From Pseudogracilibacillus sp. (GTDB lineage Bacteria > Bacillota > Bacilli > Bacillales > Amphibacillaceae): a stretch of DNA of 55,082 nucleotides. Both the position numbers and the translations under genes were made by a program. The DNA lies in NCBI GenBank assembly GCA_026169815.1, contig JAPFDT010000056.1, forward strand, positions 1 to 55,082, given 5' to 3'. The stretch's first letter is position 1; each line of letters begins with the position of its first letter. Positions 18,173 through 27,198 of the stretch are shown here, one piece after another. The notes below the pieces were generated by a model. The model saw only the letters and a program-made list of their open reading frames with translations, was not told where the DNA came from and did not search any database.

Positions 18173-19003
18173 TTAAATTCCTCCTAAACTAATATCTAGT
18201 GCAACAGCAGAGTGTGTTAAGTAACCTAAAGAAATAAGATCAACTCCGGTATTGCGGTATGTAGCGATATTTTCTAGCGTAATATTTCCAGAAGCTTCTG
18301 TTAAAATATTGTCAGGAACGAGTGAATTCCATTTGGTAACTGTTTCTGGTGTTTGATTGTCGAACATAATAATGTCGGCACCAGCAGAAACGGCATCGTT
18401 TACGTCAGATATAGACTCTGTTTCTACTTCAATTTTTACCATGGGACCTAATTTATGGCGTACATGTTGTACGGCTTTTTCAATAGATCCTGCAAATGCG
18501 ATATGGTTATCTTTTATCATCACTCCATCATATAAACCAAAACGATGATTAAATCCGCCACCACATGTGACAGCGTATTTTTCAAAAATACGAAGACCTG
18601 GCGTCGTTTTTCTCGTATCACAAATCCGGATTTCGGGTTGCCTTAAGCGTTGCACAGCTTCATGGGTAATTGTTGCAATCCCACTCATCCGTTGTAATAA
18701 ATTTAAAATGACCCGTTCGCCGGTTAAAATACTTTGTACAGGACCTGTTACTTCTGCAATAGTTTCTCCATTTACGACTTCCTCTCCATCCTTTTTGTGT
18801 AACGTTACATTTATTTGTGAGTCAAGCAGTTGATAAGTAGTGTTAATGATGTGTAATCCAGCAATAACTCCATCAGCTTTTGCATGAAAAATAGCATGAG
18901 CATGTTTATCTTCGGGGAAAATATTTTCCACACTTAGGTCACTTGTGCCAATATCTTCTATTAAAAAACTTTCTAACTTTTGTTTTATTAAAAGTTCATT
19001 CAT
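18173..19003 (-). CDS. nadC: Nicotinate-nucleotide pyrophosphorylase (carboxylating) NadC
   Basis: 276 residues. RMSGIATIT, the CDTRKTTPGLR block (about 148-158), GGGFNHRFGLYDGVMIKDNH (about 166-185) and a C-terminal barrel region IMFDNQTPE are the family hallmarks. It converts quinolinate and PRPP to nicotinate mononucleotide. It is first gene of nadC-nadA on the minus strand, and nadB, which usually precedes it in Bacillus, is missing. Confidence 0.96.
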   Translation of the reverse strand: MNELLIKQKLESFLIEDIGTSDLSVENIFPEDKHAHAIFHAKADGVIAGLHIINTTYQLLDSQINVTLHKKDGEEVVNGETIAEVTGPVQSILTGERVILNLLQRMSGIATITHEAVQRLRQPEIRICDTRKTTPGLRIFEKYAVTCGGGFNHRFGLYDGVMIKDNHIAFAGSIEKAVQHVRHKLGPMVKIEVETESISDVNDAVSAGADIIMFDNQTPETVTKWNSLVPDNILTEASGNITLENIATYRNTGVDLISLGYLTHSAVALDISLGGI

Positions 19004-19078
19004 CTAATCTAGCCAACTCCCATCTATTAAAAGTCATTGTGAATGTTTTCACATAAATATAAAAGCTGTTTACTTCAC

Positions 19079-19124
19079 TTGACTTATATCATTACATATA
19101 ACAATACTAATGACAAGACATATA
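19079..19124 (+). promoter_or_regulatory. Possible promoter/operator of nifS-niaR
   Basis: TTGACT (19079-19084) and AATACT (19103-19108) are 18 bases apart. Just downstream TGACAAGACATATA (19111-19124) resembles what I recall of NiaR-type sites (TGTCTTG words). The 135-base nadC/nifS gap probably carries control of both directions, but no perfect symmetry is seen. Confidence 0.3.
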
Positions 19125-19138
19125 AAGGAAGTGTGGAT

Positions 19139-20266
19139 ATGATTTATTTAGATTATGCTGCTACGACACCGATTAGACGGGAAGCATTAGATGTATATCA
19201 AGAAGTTGCTGAACGTTATTATGGTAATGCGAGCAGTTTACACGATATAGGAACGAAAGCTAATGAAGCATTGGCATTATGTAGAAAACAGTTAGCTGAC
19301 ATGGTGAATGGAGAAAGTGAAGGAGTTTATTTTACAAGTGGGGGTTCTGAAGCAAATATATTAGCTGTTCGTTCGTTATTGTTGGGGAATCTTTCAAAGG
19401 GAAACCATATAATTACTACAGAGATAGAACATGCGTCTTTATATAATGAATGTAAACAATTAGAAAAAGAAGGGTATGACGTTACATTTTTAGGTGTAGA
19501 TGAACATGGTAGGGTGAAAATTGATGAGTTGTTTAACTCACTTAGAGATGACACAGTATTAGTTTCGATTCAACATGCAAATTCAGAAACAGGAGTCATT
19601 CAACCAATAGAGGAAATTGGATCACTATTACAAGAGCGCGATATTATTTTTCATACAGATACAGTACAAACCTTCGGGAAAATTCCTATCGATATTCAAA
19701 AAATGGGAATCGATAGTTTATCGATTGCAAGTCATAAATTATATGGACCAAAAGGTGTTGGCGCATGTTATATTCGACCAGAAGTGCGTTTTAGAAGTGT
19801 CCATGAAGGTACAACGCATGAAGCGGGATTTCGTCCAGGAACAGTTGATGCACCAGGAGTAGTTGCTTTTATTACCGCTGCAAATTTGCATGTTGCAGAA
19901 GCTAAAGATGAACAGAGTAGATTACACAATTTACGAAGTTACTTTTTGAAAAAATTATCGCGATTAATGGCAGATATTCAACTTGAAGCAAACCCTCACG
20001 CTCAATTACCGGGTATTATTAGCTTTACTTCGCAAAAAGTACAAGGACAACATATTATGTTAGAATGTAATCGATATGGAATTGCTATTTCTACAGGAAG
20101 TGCTTGCCAAGTTGGTCAAAGTCAACCATCAAGAACAATGTTAGCAATCGGCAAAGAGGAAAATATCGCGAATGGGTTTTTTCGTATATCATTAGGTATG
20201 CATACAACGAAAGAGAATATGGACACGACTGTATCTATATTAGAAAAAATTATTGCTGAAATATAA
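19139..20266 (+). CDS. NifS-like cysteine desulfurase of the NAD locus
   Basis: 375 residues, a PLP-dependent class V aminotransferase fold. YLDYAATTP at the start, the PLP lysine in IASHKLYGPKG (Lys about 202) and the catalytic-loop cysteine in STGSACQVGQSQPSR are visible. In Bacillus the homologue beside nad genes is needed to mature the NadA iron-sulfur cluster. ATG 19139 has AAAGGAAG upstream; a longer frame would cover the promoter. It is followed at once by niaR. Confidence 0.9.
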   Translation: MIYLDYAATTPIRREALDVYQEVAERYYGNASSLHDIGTKANEALALCRKQLADMVNGESEGVYFTSGGSEANILAVRSLLLGNLSKGNHIITTEIEHASLYNECKQLEKEGYDVTFLGVDEHGRVKIDELFNSLRDDTVLVSIQHANSETGVIQPIEEIGSLLQERDIIFHTDTVQTFGKIPIDIQKMGIDSLSIASHKLYGPKGVGACYIRPEVRFRSVHEGTTHEAGFRPGTVDAPGVVAFITAANLHVAEAKDEQSRLHNLRSYFLKKLSRLMADIQLEANPHAQLPGIISFTSQKVQGQHIMLECNRYGIAISTGSACQVGQSQPSRTMLAIGKEENIANGFFRISLGMHTTKENMDTTVSILEKIIAEI

Positions 20267-20279
20267 GGAGGAATTATTT

Positions 20280-20819
20280 GTGCCACAACAGCGAATGCCA
20301 GGAGAAGAACGTCGCTCATATATTATTAACAAATTAAAATCACAGACTCGTCCGGTAACTGGAAAGACATTAGCAGATGAAACTGGGGTAAGTCGTCAAG
20401 TTATTGTAACTGATATGGCGTTGTTAAAAACAGCTGAAGAACCAATTATTGCGACAAATCGTGGATATTTATATATGGATAAACAAGAAGATGAAACATT
20501 ACATAGGAAGGTAATTGTTTGTGAACATACTCCAGAACAAACAGAAGAAGAGTTGCAAATTATTGTTGATAGTGGTGTTACAGTAGTTGATGTTATCGTT
20601 GAACACTCATTTTACGGAGAACTAACAGGCTCGTTAATGTTACAAAGTCGCTTTGATGTCGAACAATTTATTAGTGTCATATCTAATGAAGAAGCCTCCT
20701 TATTGTCAGAGTTAACAGAAGGAATTCATTTGCACACAATAGAAGCCGACGATGAACAGAAGATTATCCAAGCATGTGAACGATTGCGAGAAGCAGGCAT
20801 CTTATACACGGAAAAATAA
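20280..20819 (+). CDS. niaR: Niacin-responsive repressor NiaR (YrxA)
   Basis: 179 residues: an N-terminal winged HTH (about 10-65, TLADETGVSRQVIVTDMALL) and a C-terminal 3H domain with the three histidine positions visible in CEHTPEQ, VEHSFYGE and GIHLHTIE. It represses NAD synthesis and niacin uptake genes when nicotinic acid is plentiful. It starts at GTG 20280 with AAGGAGG overlapping the nifS stop. Confidence 0.93.
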   Translation: MPQQRMPGEERRSYIINKLKSQTRPVTGKTLADETGVSRQVIVTDMALLKTAEEPIIATNRGYLYMDKQEDETLHRKVIVCEHTPEQTEEELQIIVDSGVTVVDVIVEHSFYGELTGSLMLQSRFDVEQFISVISNEEASLLSELTEGIHLHTIEADDEQKIIQACERLREAGILYTEK

Positions 20820-21023
20820 TAAACTATTCTAATGTCTTGGTTTTATAACAGAATAATGGAATCAATTTCATAATAGGATGAGTAATTAAAAACATGAATG
20901 ATTAGATACAAAGTGTTATTAACGTACGTTTTTTACTCCTGTAAACGAGTCTATCATCAAACGTAAAATTCGTCTTTGAGATAGTAAAATGAAAGATGAA
21001 ATTGATTCAATTAGTGTACAATA

Positions 21024-21068
21024 TAAAAGGTTGCGCTTGTCATTAATATGACAAAACGCAACCTTTTT
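21024..21068. terminator. Bidirectional terminator niaR / fabI
   Basis: AAAAGGTTGCG and CGCAACCTTTT pair, with an inner TTGTCAT/ATGACAA stem, making one long hairpin with A and T runs on both sides. Confidence 0.85.
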
Positions 21069-21084
21069 AAATGAAAAGCTATAT

Positions 21085-21861
21085 TTATAATCCCATAATA
21101 TGGAACCCAGAATCGACGTGAATTACTTCGCCCGTAATTCCACGAGACAGTTCACTTAGTAAAAACATAGAAGCATCGCCAACTTGATCTTGGTCGACAT
21201 TTCTACGAAGAGGAGCTCTTTCTTCAATAACAGAATGAATGTCATTTAATCCGGAAACACCCTTAGCCGAAAGTGTTCGGATTGGACCAGCTGAAACGGC
21301 ATTCACCCGAATGTTATCTTTTCCTACATCTTCTGCTAAGTAACGTACGCTAGCTTCTAGTGATGCTTTTGCAACTCCCATTACGTTATAGTTTTTAACG
21401 ACTCGTTCAGCACCTAAGTAAGTCTGAGTGACGATACTTCCACCTTCTGTCATTAATTTACGTGCTTCATTTGTAACGGTAACAAGTGAATAGGCACTAA
21501 TTTCTTGAGCAAGTAAAAATCCATCCCTTGAAGTGTCTGCATAATCACCTTGTAATTCATCACGATTAGCAAAAGCAACCGAATGAACAACGCCATGAAT
21601 GACTCCGACTTTTTCCTTTATGTCTGCAAAAGCATTTGTAATACTTTCATCACTTGCAACATCACATTCAATGATTAACTTTGCATCCATATTTTCATCA
21701 GCTAATAATTTTTCTAATCTTTTTGCTGAACGTTCTTGGCGATTTGTGAAAATTAAATTTGCACCTTCGCGGTGTAAAGATTTTGCAATCCCCCATGCAA
21801 TACTTCTTTTATTTGCAACACCCATCACAACAATGTTTTTTTCTTTCAGTAAGTTAGCCAT
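21085..21861 (-). CDS. fabI: Enoyl-ACP reductase FabI (NADH-type)
   Basis: 258 residues, SDR fold. VVMGVANKRSIAWGIA cofactor loop (about 11-26), active-site Tyr-x6-Lys in NYNVMGVAKAS (Tyr about 157, Lys about 164) with a second Tyr in TQTYLGAER. It performs the last reduction of fatty-acid elongation and is the triclosan target. GGAGGTG precedes the ATG. I looked for a FapR site upstream and found no convincing one. Confidence 0.96.
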   Translation of the reverse strand: MANLLKEKNIVVMGVANKRSIAWGIAKSLHREGANLIFTNRQERSAKRLEKLLADENMDAKLIIECDVASDESITNAFADIKEKVGVIHGVVHSVAFANRDELQGDYADTSRDGFLLAQEISAYSLVTVTNEARKLMTEGGSIVTQTYLGAERVVKNYNVMGVAKASLEASVRYLAEDVGKDNIRVNAVSAGPIRTLSAKGVSGLNDIHSVIEERAPLRRNVDQDQVGDASMFLLSELSRGITGEVIHVDSGFHIMGL

Positions 21862-21961
21862 TTAGTGTGGCACCTCCAAATTTTTATATGTTTCAAAAGC
21901 TTGTTTTATAGCGGTAATACATAAGATTCTATCATAATAATAAAAAATATACACATATTCC

Positions 21962-21990
21962 TTTACAAAAAATAAAAGCTTGTATATAAT
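21962..21990 (+). promoter_or_regulatory. SigA promoter of the four-tRNA cluster
   Basis: TTTACA (21962-21967) and TATAAT (21985-21990) are 17 bases apart, with the first tRNA 35 bases downstream. Confidence 0.75.
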
Positions 21991-22025
21991 ATAATTTGTT
22001 CGCGTCTAAAAGACAGTTTTTTCAT

Positions 22026-22097
22026 GGCCCCTTGGTCAAGCGGTTAAGACATCGCCCTTTCACGGCGGTAACACGGGTTCGAGTCCCGTAGGGGTCA
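22026..22097 (+). tRNA. tRNA-Glu (TTC)
   Basis: Acceptor GGCCCCT/AGGGGTC (one G-U), anticodon loop CTTTCAC giving TTC, discriminator A, no encoded CCA. First of a four-tRNA cluster. Confidence 0.96.
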
Positions 22098-22104
22098 TCA
22101 CAAT

Positions 22105-22177
<73 letters not shown>

Positions 22178-22243
22178 TTTTTTTCTTGTTCTAATATTAA
22201 TTAAATAGAATAAAGAAGTAAAATATAGTTAATACTATTTGCC

Positions 22244-22328
22244 GGAGGGGTAGCGAAGTGGCTAAACGCGGCGGACTGTAAATCCGCTCCCTTTGGGTTC
22301 GGCAGTTCGAATCTGCCCCCCTCCACCA
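22244..22328 (+). tRNA. tRNA-Tyr (GTA)
   Basis: 85 nt with the long variable arm of class II tRNAs. Acceptor GGAGGGG/CCCCTCC, anticodon loop CTGTAAA giving GTA, CCA encoded at 22326-22328. Confidence 0.97.
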
Positions 22329-22336
22329 TTTTACAT

Positions 22337-22409
22337 TGGGCTATAGCCAAGCGGTAAGGCAACGGGTTTTGGTCCCGTCATTCCCAAGGTTCGAATCCTT
22401 GTAGCCCAG
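22337..22409 (+). tRNA. tRNA-Gln (TTG)
   Basis: Acceptor TGGGCTA/TAGCCCA, anticodon loop TTTTGGT giving TTG, discriminator G, no encoded CCA. Last gene of the cluster. Confidence 0.96.
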
Positions 22410-22437
22410 CTAATTTAATTTTATATGAACGACGTAG

Positions 22438-22474
22438 ATAAACAAGGGAGTAGCAATACGACCTTGTTTATTTG
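22438..22474 (+). terminator. Terminator of the tRNA cluster
   Basis: ATAAACAAGG (22438-22447) pairs with CCTTGTTTAT (22462-22471) over a 14-nt loop, with a modest T run after. Confidence 0.6.
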
Positions 22475-22554
22475 CATTTTAAAAGGCAATTTAACATAAT
22501 AGATACGATATAATGAATTAAATTACTTAAAATACGCAAATTGCGTTTATTTTT

Positions 22555-22563
22555 TGGTATAAT
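22555..22563 (+). promoter_or_regulatory. Possible extended -10 promoter of mvaA
   Basis: TGGTATAAT at 22555-22563 has the TGn extension in front of a perfect -10 box; no good -35 is seen. It lies about 85 bases before mvaA. Confidence 0.4.
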
Positions 22564-22650
22564 TAAAGAAATGAATGTATGTAAATAAAAAATGTGAAAT
22601 GTAAGTAGCACGTGATGTAACATAAGTACACTTTTTAAGGGTGAAGTAGG

Positions 22651-23940
22651 ATGACGATTTCTTCTAGAATTCCTGGTTTTTATAAAATGACAGTAGAAGA
22701 TAGAAAAAAACATATTATTGAATTATTTAATCTGACGGAAGAAGATGCAGAACAATTATTAAATGGTATCTCTTTGCCGGAGGAAACAGCGGATAAGATG
22801 ATTGAAAATGTTGTTGGAACTTTTTCTTTACCATTAGGATTAGGCTTGAATTTTAATATCAATGATAAAGATTATGTTGTACCAATGGCTGTAGAAGAAC
22901 CATCAATTATTGCATCAGCAAGTTATATTGCAAAAATTGTTCGTGATGCAGGTGGTTTTACAACAGAAGCTACAGAAAGAATTATGATTGGACAAATTCA
23001 AGTAGTAGGATGTCGAGACTTTTCGGCGGCTAAAGAAGCATTATTAGAAAAGAAAGAAATGTTAGTTCAAGCAGCAAATGACGCATATCCAAGTTTAGTT
23101 GCGCGCGGCGGGGGGGCCGTAGATTTAGATGTTCGTATGTTGAACGAAGCTGAATCTAAGTATAGCCAGATGCTCGTCGTTCATTTGTATGTGAATACGT
23201 GTGATGCTATGGGTGCAAATATTATTAATACGATGGCAGAATCACTTGCTCCTGTAGTAGAACATATAGCAGAAGGTAAAGTGTATTTACGCATTTTATC
23301 AAATTATGCTGACAGATGTTTAGCGAAAGCGAAATGTGTCATCCCACCTCGTTTATTAGATTCTGATGGATACACAGGGGAAGAAGTTCGTGATGGAGTG
23401 ATTCATGCGTATGAATTTGCAGCATCTGATCCATATCGAGCGGTTACACATAATAAAGGGATTATGAATGGTATTGATCCAGTTATTATTGCAACCGGAA
23501 ATGATTGGCGTGCTGTTGAAGCAGGTGCACATGCTTATGCTTCACGTTATGGACAATATGGTTCTATGACGACGTGGTCAAAAGATGAAGCAGGAAACTT
23601 AGTAGGTGAATTAGAATTGCCGATGTCATTAGGCATTGTTGGTGGCGCAAGTCGTGTGCATCCGATGGCGAAGTTAGCATATAAATTGTTACGAGTAACT
23701 ACAGCTAAGGAATTGGCGCAAGTAGTAGTAGCAGTTGGTTTAGCTCAGAACTTAGGTGCGTTAAAAGCATTAGCGACTGATGGTATCCAAAAGGGTCATA
23801 TGGCATTACACTCTCGTTCTGTTGCTATGGCAGCAGGCGCGACAGGAGAGATGGTTGATGTGATTGCAGAAAAATTAGTCGAGAAAAAGGAAATTCGTGT
23901 AGGTTATGCGGAAAAATTATTGAAAGAGTATTCAAAATGA
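22651..23940 (+). CDS. mvaA: Class II hydroxymethylglutaryl-CoA reductase MvaA
   Basis: 429 residues. SSRIPGFYKM at the start, ENVVGTFSLPLGLGLN (catalytic Glu region, about 50-65), HNKGIMNGID (catalytic Lys, about 270) and GHMALHSR (catalytic His, about 378) mark a class II enzyme. It reduces HMG-CoA to mevalonate, the committed step of the mevalonate route to isopentenyl diphosphate. Its stop overlaps the mvk start (ATGA). HMG-CoA synthase (mvaS) is not in this window. Confidence 0.96.
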   Translation: MTISSRIPGFYKMTVEDRKKHIIELFNLTEEDAEQLLNGISLPEETADKMIENVVGTFSLPLGLGLNFNINDKDYVVPMAVEEPSIIASASYIAKIVRDAGGFTTEATERIMIGQIQVVGCRDFSAAKEALLEKKEMLVQAANDAYPSLVARGGGAVDLDVRMLNEAESKYSQMLVVHLYVNTCDAMGANIINTMAESLAPVVEHIAEGKVYLRILSNYADRCLAKAKCVIPPRLLDSDGYTGEEVRDGVIHAYEFAASDPYRAVTHNKGIMNGIDPVIIATGNDWRAVEAGAHAYASRYGQYGSMTTWSKDEAGNLVGELELPMSLGIVGGASRVHPMAKLAYKLLRVTTAKELAQVVVAVGLAQNLGALKALATDGIQKGHMALHSRSVAMAAGATGEMVDVIAEKLVEKKEIRVGYAEKLLKEYSK

Positions 23941-24902
23941 GCGTAGAAAAAATGCCAATCCAAGAGAAAGTAGCCACAGGTGTAGCGCATAGTAAATTAA
24001 TTTTAGTAGGTGAACATGCTGTAGTGCATGGACAACCTGCCATATCAATACCATTTCCTTTAATTGGAGTTAAGTCGACTATAGCACCAATAGAAAAAGG
24101 GATTTATTTAGAGAGTTCTTTTTATGAAGGTCCTATGGAATCAGCTCCAAAAGTGTTAACTGGTATTGTTAATACAATTAAACAAATGTTAGAGACATTG
24201 CATATGGAAGATGCGAACATTTTAATTCGAGTTCACTCGTCCATTCCACCAGGTAAAGGGTTGGGATCAAGTGCATCTGTTGCTATTGCAATTATTAAAT
24301 CATTGTTTGCTTATGCAGATCAATCTTGTTCCAATGAGCAAATTTTACAATTAGCTAACATATCTGAAACATATGCTCATGGGGCACCAAGTGGGATTGA
24401 CTCGTTAACAATTACCGCGCCGAGTCCGATATGGTATCGTAAACAGCAACCAATCGATTATATTATACCGCATGGAGATTTTCATTTTGTTGTCGCAGAT
24501 ACTGGTTTAAATGCAGATACGAAAACCGCAGTAGATACAGTAACACATATGATTAAAACAATGCCGAAAAAAGCACACAATGCTATTGAGCGACTTGGTG
24601 ACATTACGTACCAAGTTAGAGGTGCGTTGGAAAAGTCTAGCAAACAAATGTTAGGTTTTTTACTAAATGAAGCACAAAAGGAATTAGAAACTATTGGCGT
24701 AAGTAGTGAGAGCTTAAACCGTTTAATTAACTTTGCTCGTCAAGAAGGCGCATTAGGAGCTAAGTTAACAGGAGCGGGGCATGGTGGCTGTATGATTGCA
24801 CTAGCTAAAAACGAAACTCACGCTCGTTTATTAAGTGAAAAGTTAAAACAATTTGGTGCACACGCAGTGTGGCCATTCGTACTTAATAACAAAAAAGAAT
24901 AA
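23937..24902 (+). CDS. mvk: Mevalonate kinase
   Basis: 321 residues, GHMP kinase fold. KLILVGEHAVVHG (about 19-31), the phosphate loop PPGKGLGSSASVA (about 105-117) and KLTGAGHGGCMIAL near the C-terminus identify mevalonate kinase. It phosphorylates mevalonate at the 5-hydroxyl. It overlaps mvaA by 4 bases, so translation is probably coupled. A small terminator hairpin follows. Confidence 0.95.
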   Translation: MSVEKMPIQEKVATGVAHSKLILVGEHAVVHGQPAISIPFPLIGVKSTIAPIEKGIYLESSFYEGPMESAPKVLTGIVNTIKQMLETLHMEDANILIRVHSSIPPGKGLGSSASVAIAIIKSLFAYADQSCSNEQILQLANISETYAHGAPSGIDSLTITAPSPIWYRKQQPIDYIIPHGDFHFVVADTGLNADTKTAVDTVTHMIKTMPKKAHNAIERLGDITYQVRGALEKSSKQMLGFLLNEAQKELETIGVSSESLNRLINFARQEGALGAKLTGAGHGGCMIALAKNETHARLLSEKLKQFGAHAVWPFVLNNKKE

Positions 24903-24912
24903 ACAAGGAGGA

Positions 24913-24937
24913 AATCGGTAGCATACCGATTTTTTTC
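24913..24937 (+). terminator. Terminator between mvk and mvaD
   Basis: AAATCGGTA (24913-24921) pairs with TACCGATTT (24925-24933) over a 3-nt loop, then a T run. It splits the mevalonate genes into two transcription units or attenuates the second. A ribosome-site-like AAGGAGG just before it (24905-24911) serves no gene. Confidence 0.75.
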
Positions 24938-25035
24938 CACTTATAAGAATCAATTTTATTATTCATGTTTTTAATTAAGTTATTCCATTATGAAATTAAT
25001 TTATACATAAAATTTATAGCAAAGGAGATAACGTT

Positions 25036-26013
25036 ATGCGTGCAACTGCAAAAGCTCATACGAATATCGCTTTAATAAAATATTGGGGTAAACGTAATGA
25101 GGAATTAATTTTACCGACAAACAGTAATTTATCCATTACGTTAGATGGATTTTATACAGAGACAACTGTTCATTTCAAAGAAGAGCTAGATCGTGATGTT
25201 TTTATTTTAAATGAAAAGGAAATTTCTGGCATCCCATACGACCAAGTAACAAATCATTTACAGTTATTTCGAAATTATGCTAATCGCCAAGGTCTGTTTG
25301 CCGAAGTTCGTTCTTTAAATAAAGTGCCTACAGCAGCAGGTTTTGCTTCATCAGCTTCTGGATTTGCAGCATTGTCAGGAGCGACGGCAAAAGCATTAGA
25401 GTTAGAATTAGATGAACCAACTTTATCAAGGTTTACACGCCAAGGGTCTGGCTCTGCGTGTCGTTCAATCTACGGTGGCTTTGTTCAATGGGAAATGGGT
25501 AAATTAGATGATGGTTCAGATTCATACGCCATTCCAATTGCTCCACAAGATCATTGGGACCTTCGAGTTGCGGCAGTTGTTTTAACAGCTAAAGAAAAAG
25601 ATGTATCCAGCCGAGTTGGTATGAAGCGAACAGTTGATACGTCTGTATTTTATGACGGTTGGTTAGAAAGTTTGCCACGTGATTTAGAAGAGATAAAAGT
25701 TGGAATTGCTGCAAAAGATTTTGAAAAAGTAGGTTCGATTGCAGAAGCGAATTGTTTAAAAATGCATGCAACGACTTTAGGGGCGATTCCACCTTTCACA
25801 TATTGGCAAGATACAACGATGTCAGTTATGGAAACAGTTCAACAGCTAAGAAAAGATGGCACTTTAGCATATTTCACGATTGATGCAGGTCCAAATGTTA
25901 AAGTCGTTTATTTACCAGAAGATGAAGAGAAGGTATTAGCGCAACTAAATGCAACAAATGGGGTCGAGGAAGTAATAGTTAGTAAAGTAGGTAAAGGAAT
26001 TTCTTACGTATAG
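25036..26013 (+). CDS. mvaD: Diphosphomevalonate decarboxylase MvaD
   Basis: 325 residues. KAHTNIALIKYWGKR (about 5-19), PTAAGFASSASGFAAL (about 98-113) and the GSGSACRSIYGGF substrate loop (about 137-149) are diagnostic. It decarboxylates mevalonate diphosphate to isopentenyl diphosphate with ATP. It is followed after 9 bases by phosphomevalonate kinase. Confidence 0.96.
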   Translation: MRATAKAHTNIALIKYWGKRNEELILPTNSNLSITLDGFYTETTVHFKEELDRDVFILNEKEISGIPYDQVTNHLQLFRNYANRQGLFAEVRSLNKVPTAAGFASSASGFAALSGATAKALELELDEPTLSRFTRQGSGSACRSIYGGFVQWEMGKLDDGSDSYAIPIAPQDHWDLRVAAVVLTAKEKDVSSRVGMKRTVDTSVFYDGWLESLPRDLEEIKVGIAAKDFEKVGSIAEANCLKMHATTLGAIPPFTYWQDTTMSVMETVQQLRKDGTLAYFTIDAGPNVKVVYLPEDEEKVLAQLNATNGVEEVIVSKVGKGISYV

Positions 26014-26022
26014 GAGTGAACG

Positions 26023-27111
26023 ATGCGAATGGAATCAATAACAGTTCAGACACCAGGTAAGTTAATGTTAGCTGGTGAGTTCGCAGTGTTAGAGCCGAAT
26101 CAGAAGTTAATTGTTATGGCAGTTGATCGTTTTGTATATACGAACTTAGTAGAAAGTGAAAAAAATATCGTTCATTTACCGAACTTTTCTTTAAATCAGT
26201 TGCAATGGAAGTTTGTTGATGAGCAAGTGACATTCGCTTCCAAAGATGAACGAATTCAATTTGTGCAAATGGCAATGCAAATAACTTTCGATTATTTGCG
26301 AGAAAATAGTATCCAAGTAACCCCGTTTACATTGACGGTGAGAAGTGAATTAGATGATCCTAAGTCTGGAGCAAAGTATGGGTTAGGTTCGAGTGCAGCA
26401 GTCGTTACATCAGTTGTAGAAGCAATTTTGACACATGGTTTGAATGACGCCCCAGATAAAGAGCTTATTTTTAAATTAGCATCAATGGCACATGTGCGCA
26501 CGCAAGGAAATGGTTCAGGAGCCGACATTGCTGCTTCCACATACAGTGGGGTATTGGAATATACATCATTTCAAGCAGAATGGTTGTTACAAGCGATGGA
26601 TCAAATGGAAAGCGTCACAGCACTTGTAAGGTCTGATTGGATATATTTATCGGTTGAACAAACTGCAATTCCACAAGATGTTGATATTTTTGTAGGCTGG
26701 ACAGGAAAACCTGCTTCGACGAAAAGTTTAGTAAATGAAGTTTTGGCATTAAAAAAATCAGCTCCACATACATTTACAGCTTTTTTAGAAGAAAGTAGTC
26801 GTGCAGTTGAAAAAATTGTGCACGGAATGAATCAAGATGATATTGCTTTGTTTTTAGCAGGAATATCGGATAATCGACGAGCTCTTGCAAAAGTTGGAAA
26901 CGAAGCAAAGGTACCAATCGAAACAGAAAAACTCGCAACACTAAGTGATATTGCCGAACAATTCGGAGGCGCAGGGAAATTATCTGGTGCTGGCGGAGGC
27001 GATTGTGGTTTAGCTTTTGTCGAAGCAGAAGTAAATGTTCCTGCAATGCATAAAGCGTGGATAAATGAAACGATCGAGCCGTTAGATATTCAAATATATT
27101 ATCGCAAGTGA
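26023..27111 (+). CDS. pmvk: Phosphomevalonate kinase
   Basis: 362 residues, GHMP kinase. TPGKLMLAGEFAVLEP (about 9-24), KYGLGSSAAVVTS (about 118-130) and GKLSGAGGGDCGLA (about 319-332) fit the bacterial phosphomevalonate kinase (MvaK2) family. ATG 26023 is preferred over ATG 26029 because of the AGGAG spacing. No isopentenyl diphosphate isomerase gene follows, unlike several Firmicute clusters. Confidence 0.94.
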   Translation: MRMESITVQTPGKLMLAGEFAVLEPNQKLIVMAVDRFVYTNLVESEKNIVHLPNFSLNQLQWKFVDEQVTFASKDERIQFVQMAMQITFDYLRENSIQVTPFTLTVRSELDDPKSGAKYGLGSSAAVVTSVVEAILTHGLNDAPDKELIFKLASMAHVRTQGNGSGADIAASTYSGVLEYTSFQAEWLLQAMDQMESVTALVRSDWIYLSVEQTAIPQDVDIFVGWTGKPASTKSLVNEVLALKKSAPHTFTAFLEESSRAVEKIVHGMNQDDIALFLAGISDNRRALAKVGNEAKVPIETEKLATLSDIAEQFGGAGKLSGAGGGDCGLAFVEAEVNVPAMHKAWINETIEPLDIQIYYRK

Positions 27112-27198
27112 TGAGTGAAAAGTGAATATTTATACATTTTGATGTCGAGTTGAACCAAAGCCTCCTTATTAGGTAAAATATGATAGGGAGGTTTTGTC

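Noticed and set aside
21862-21960. FapR operator before fabI
   Set aside because: AT-rich sequence with no good match to the palindromic FapR site.
23101-23125. G-rich patch inside mvaA as a frameshift site
   Set aside because: The frame stays open and encodes the conserved RGGGA region of class II reductases.
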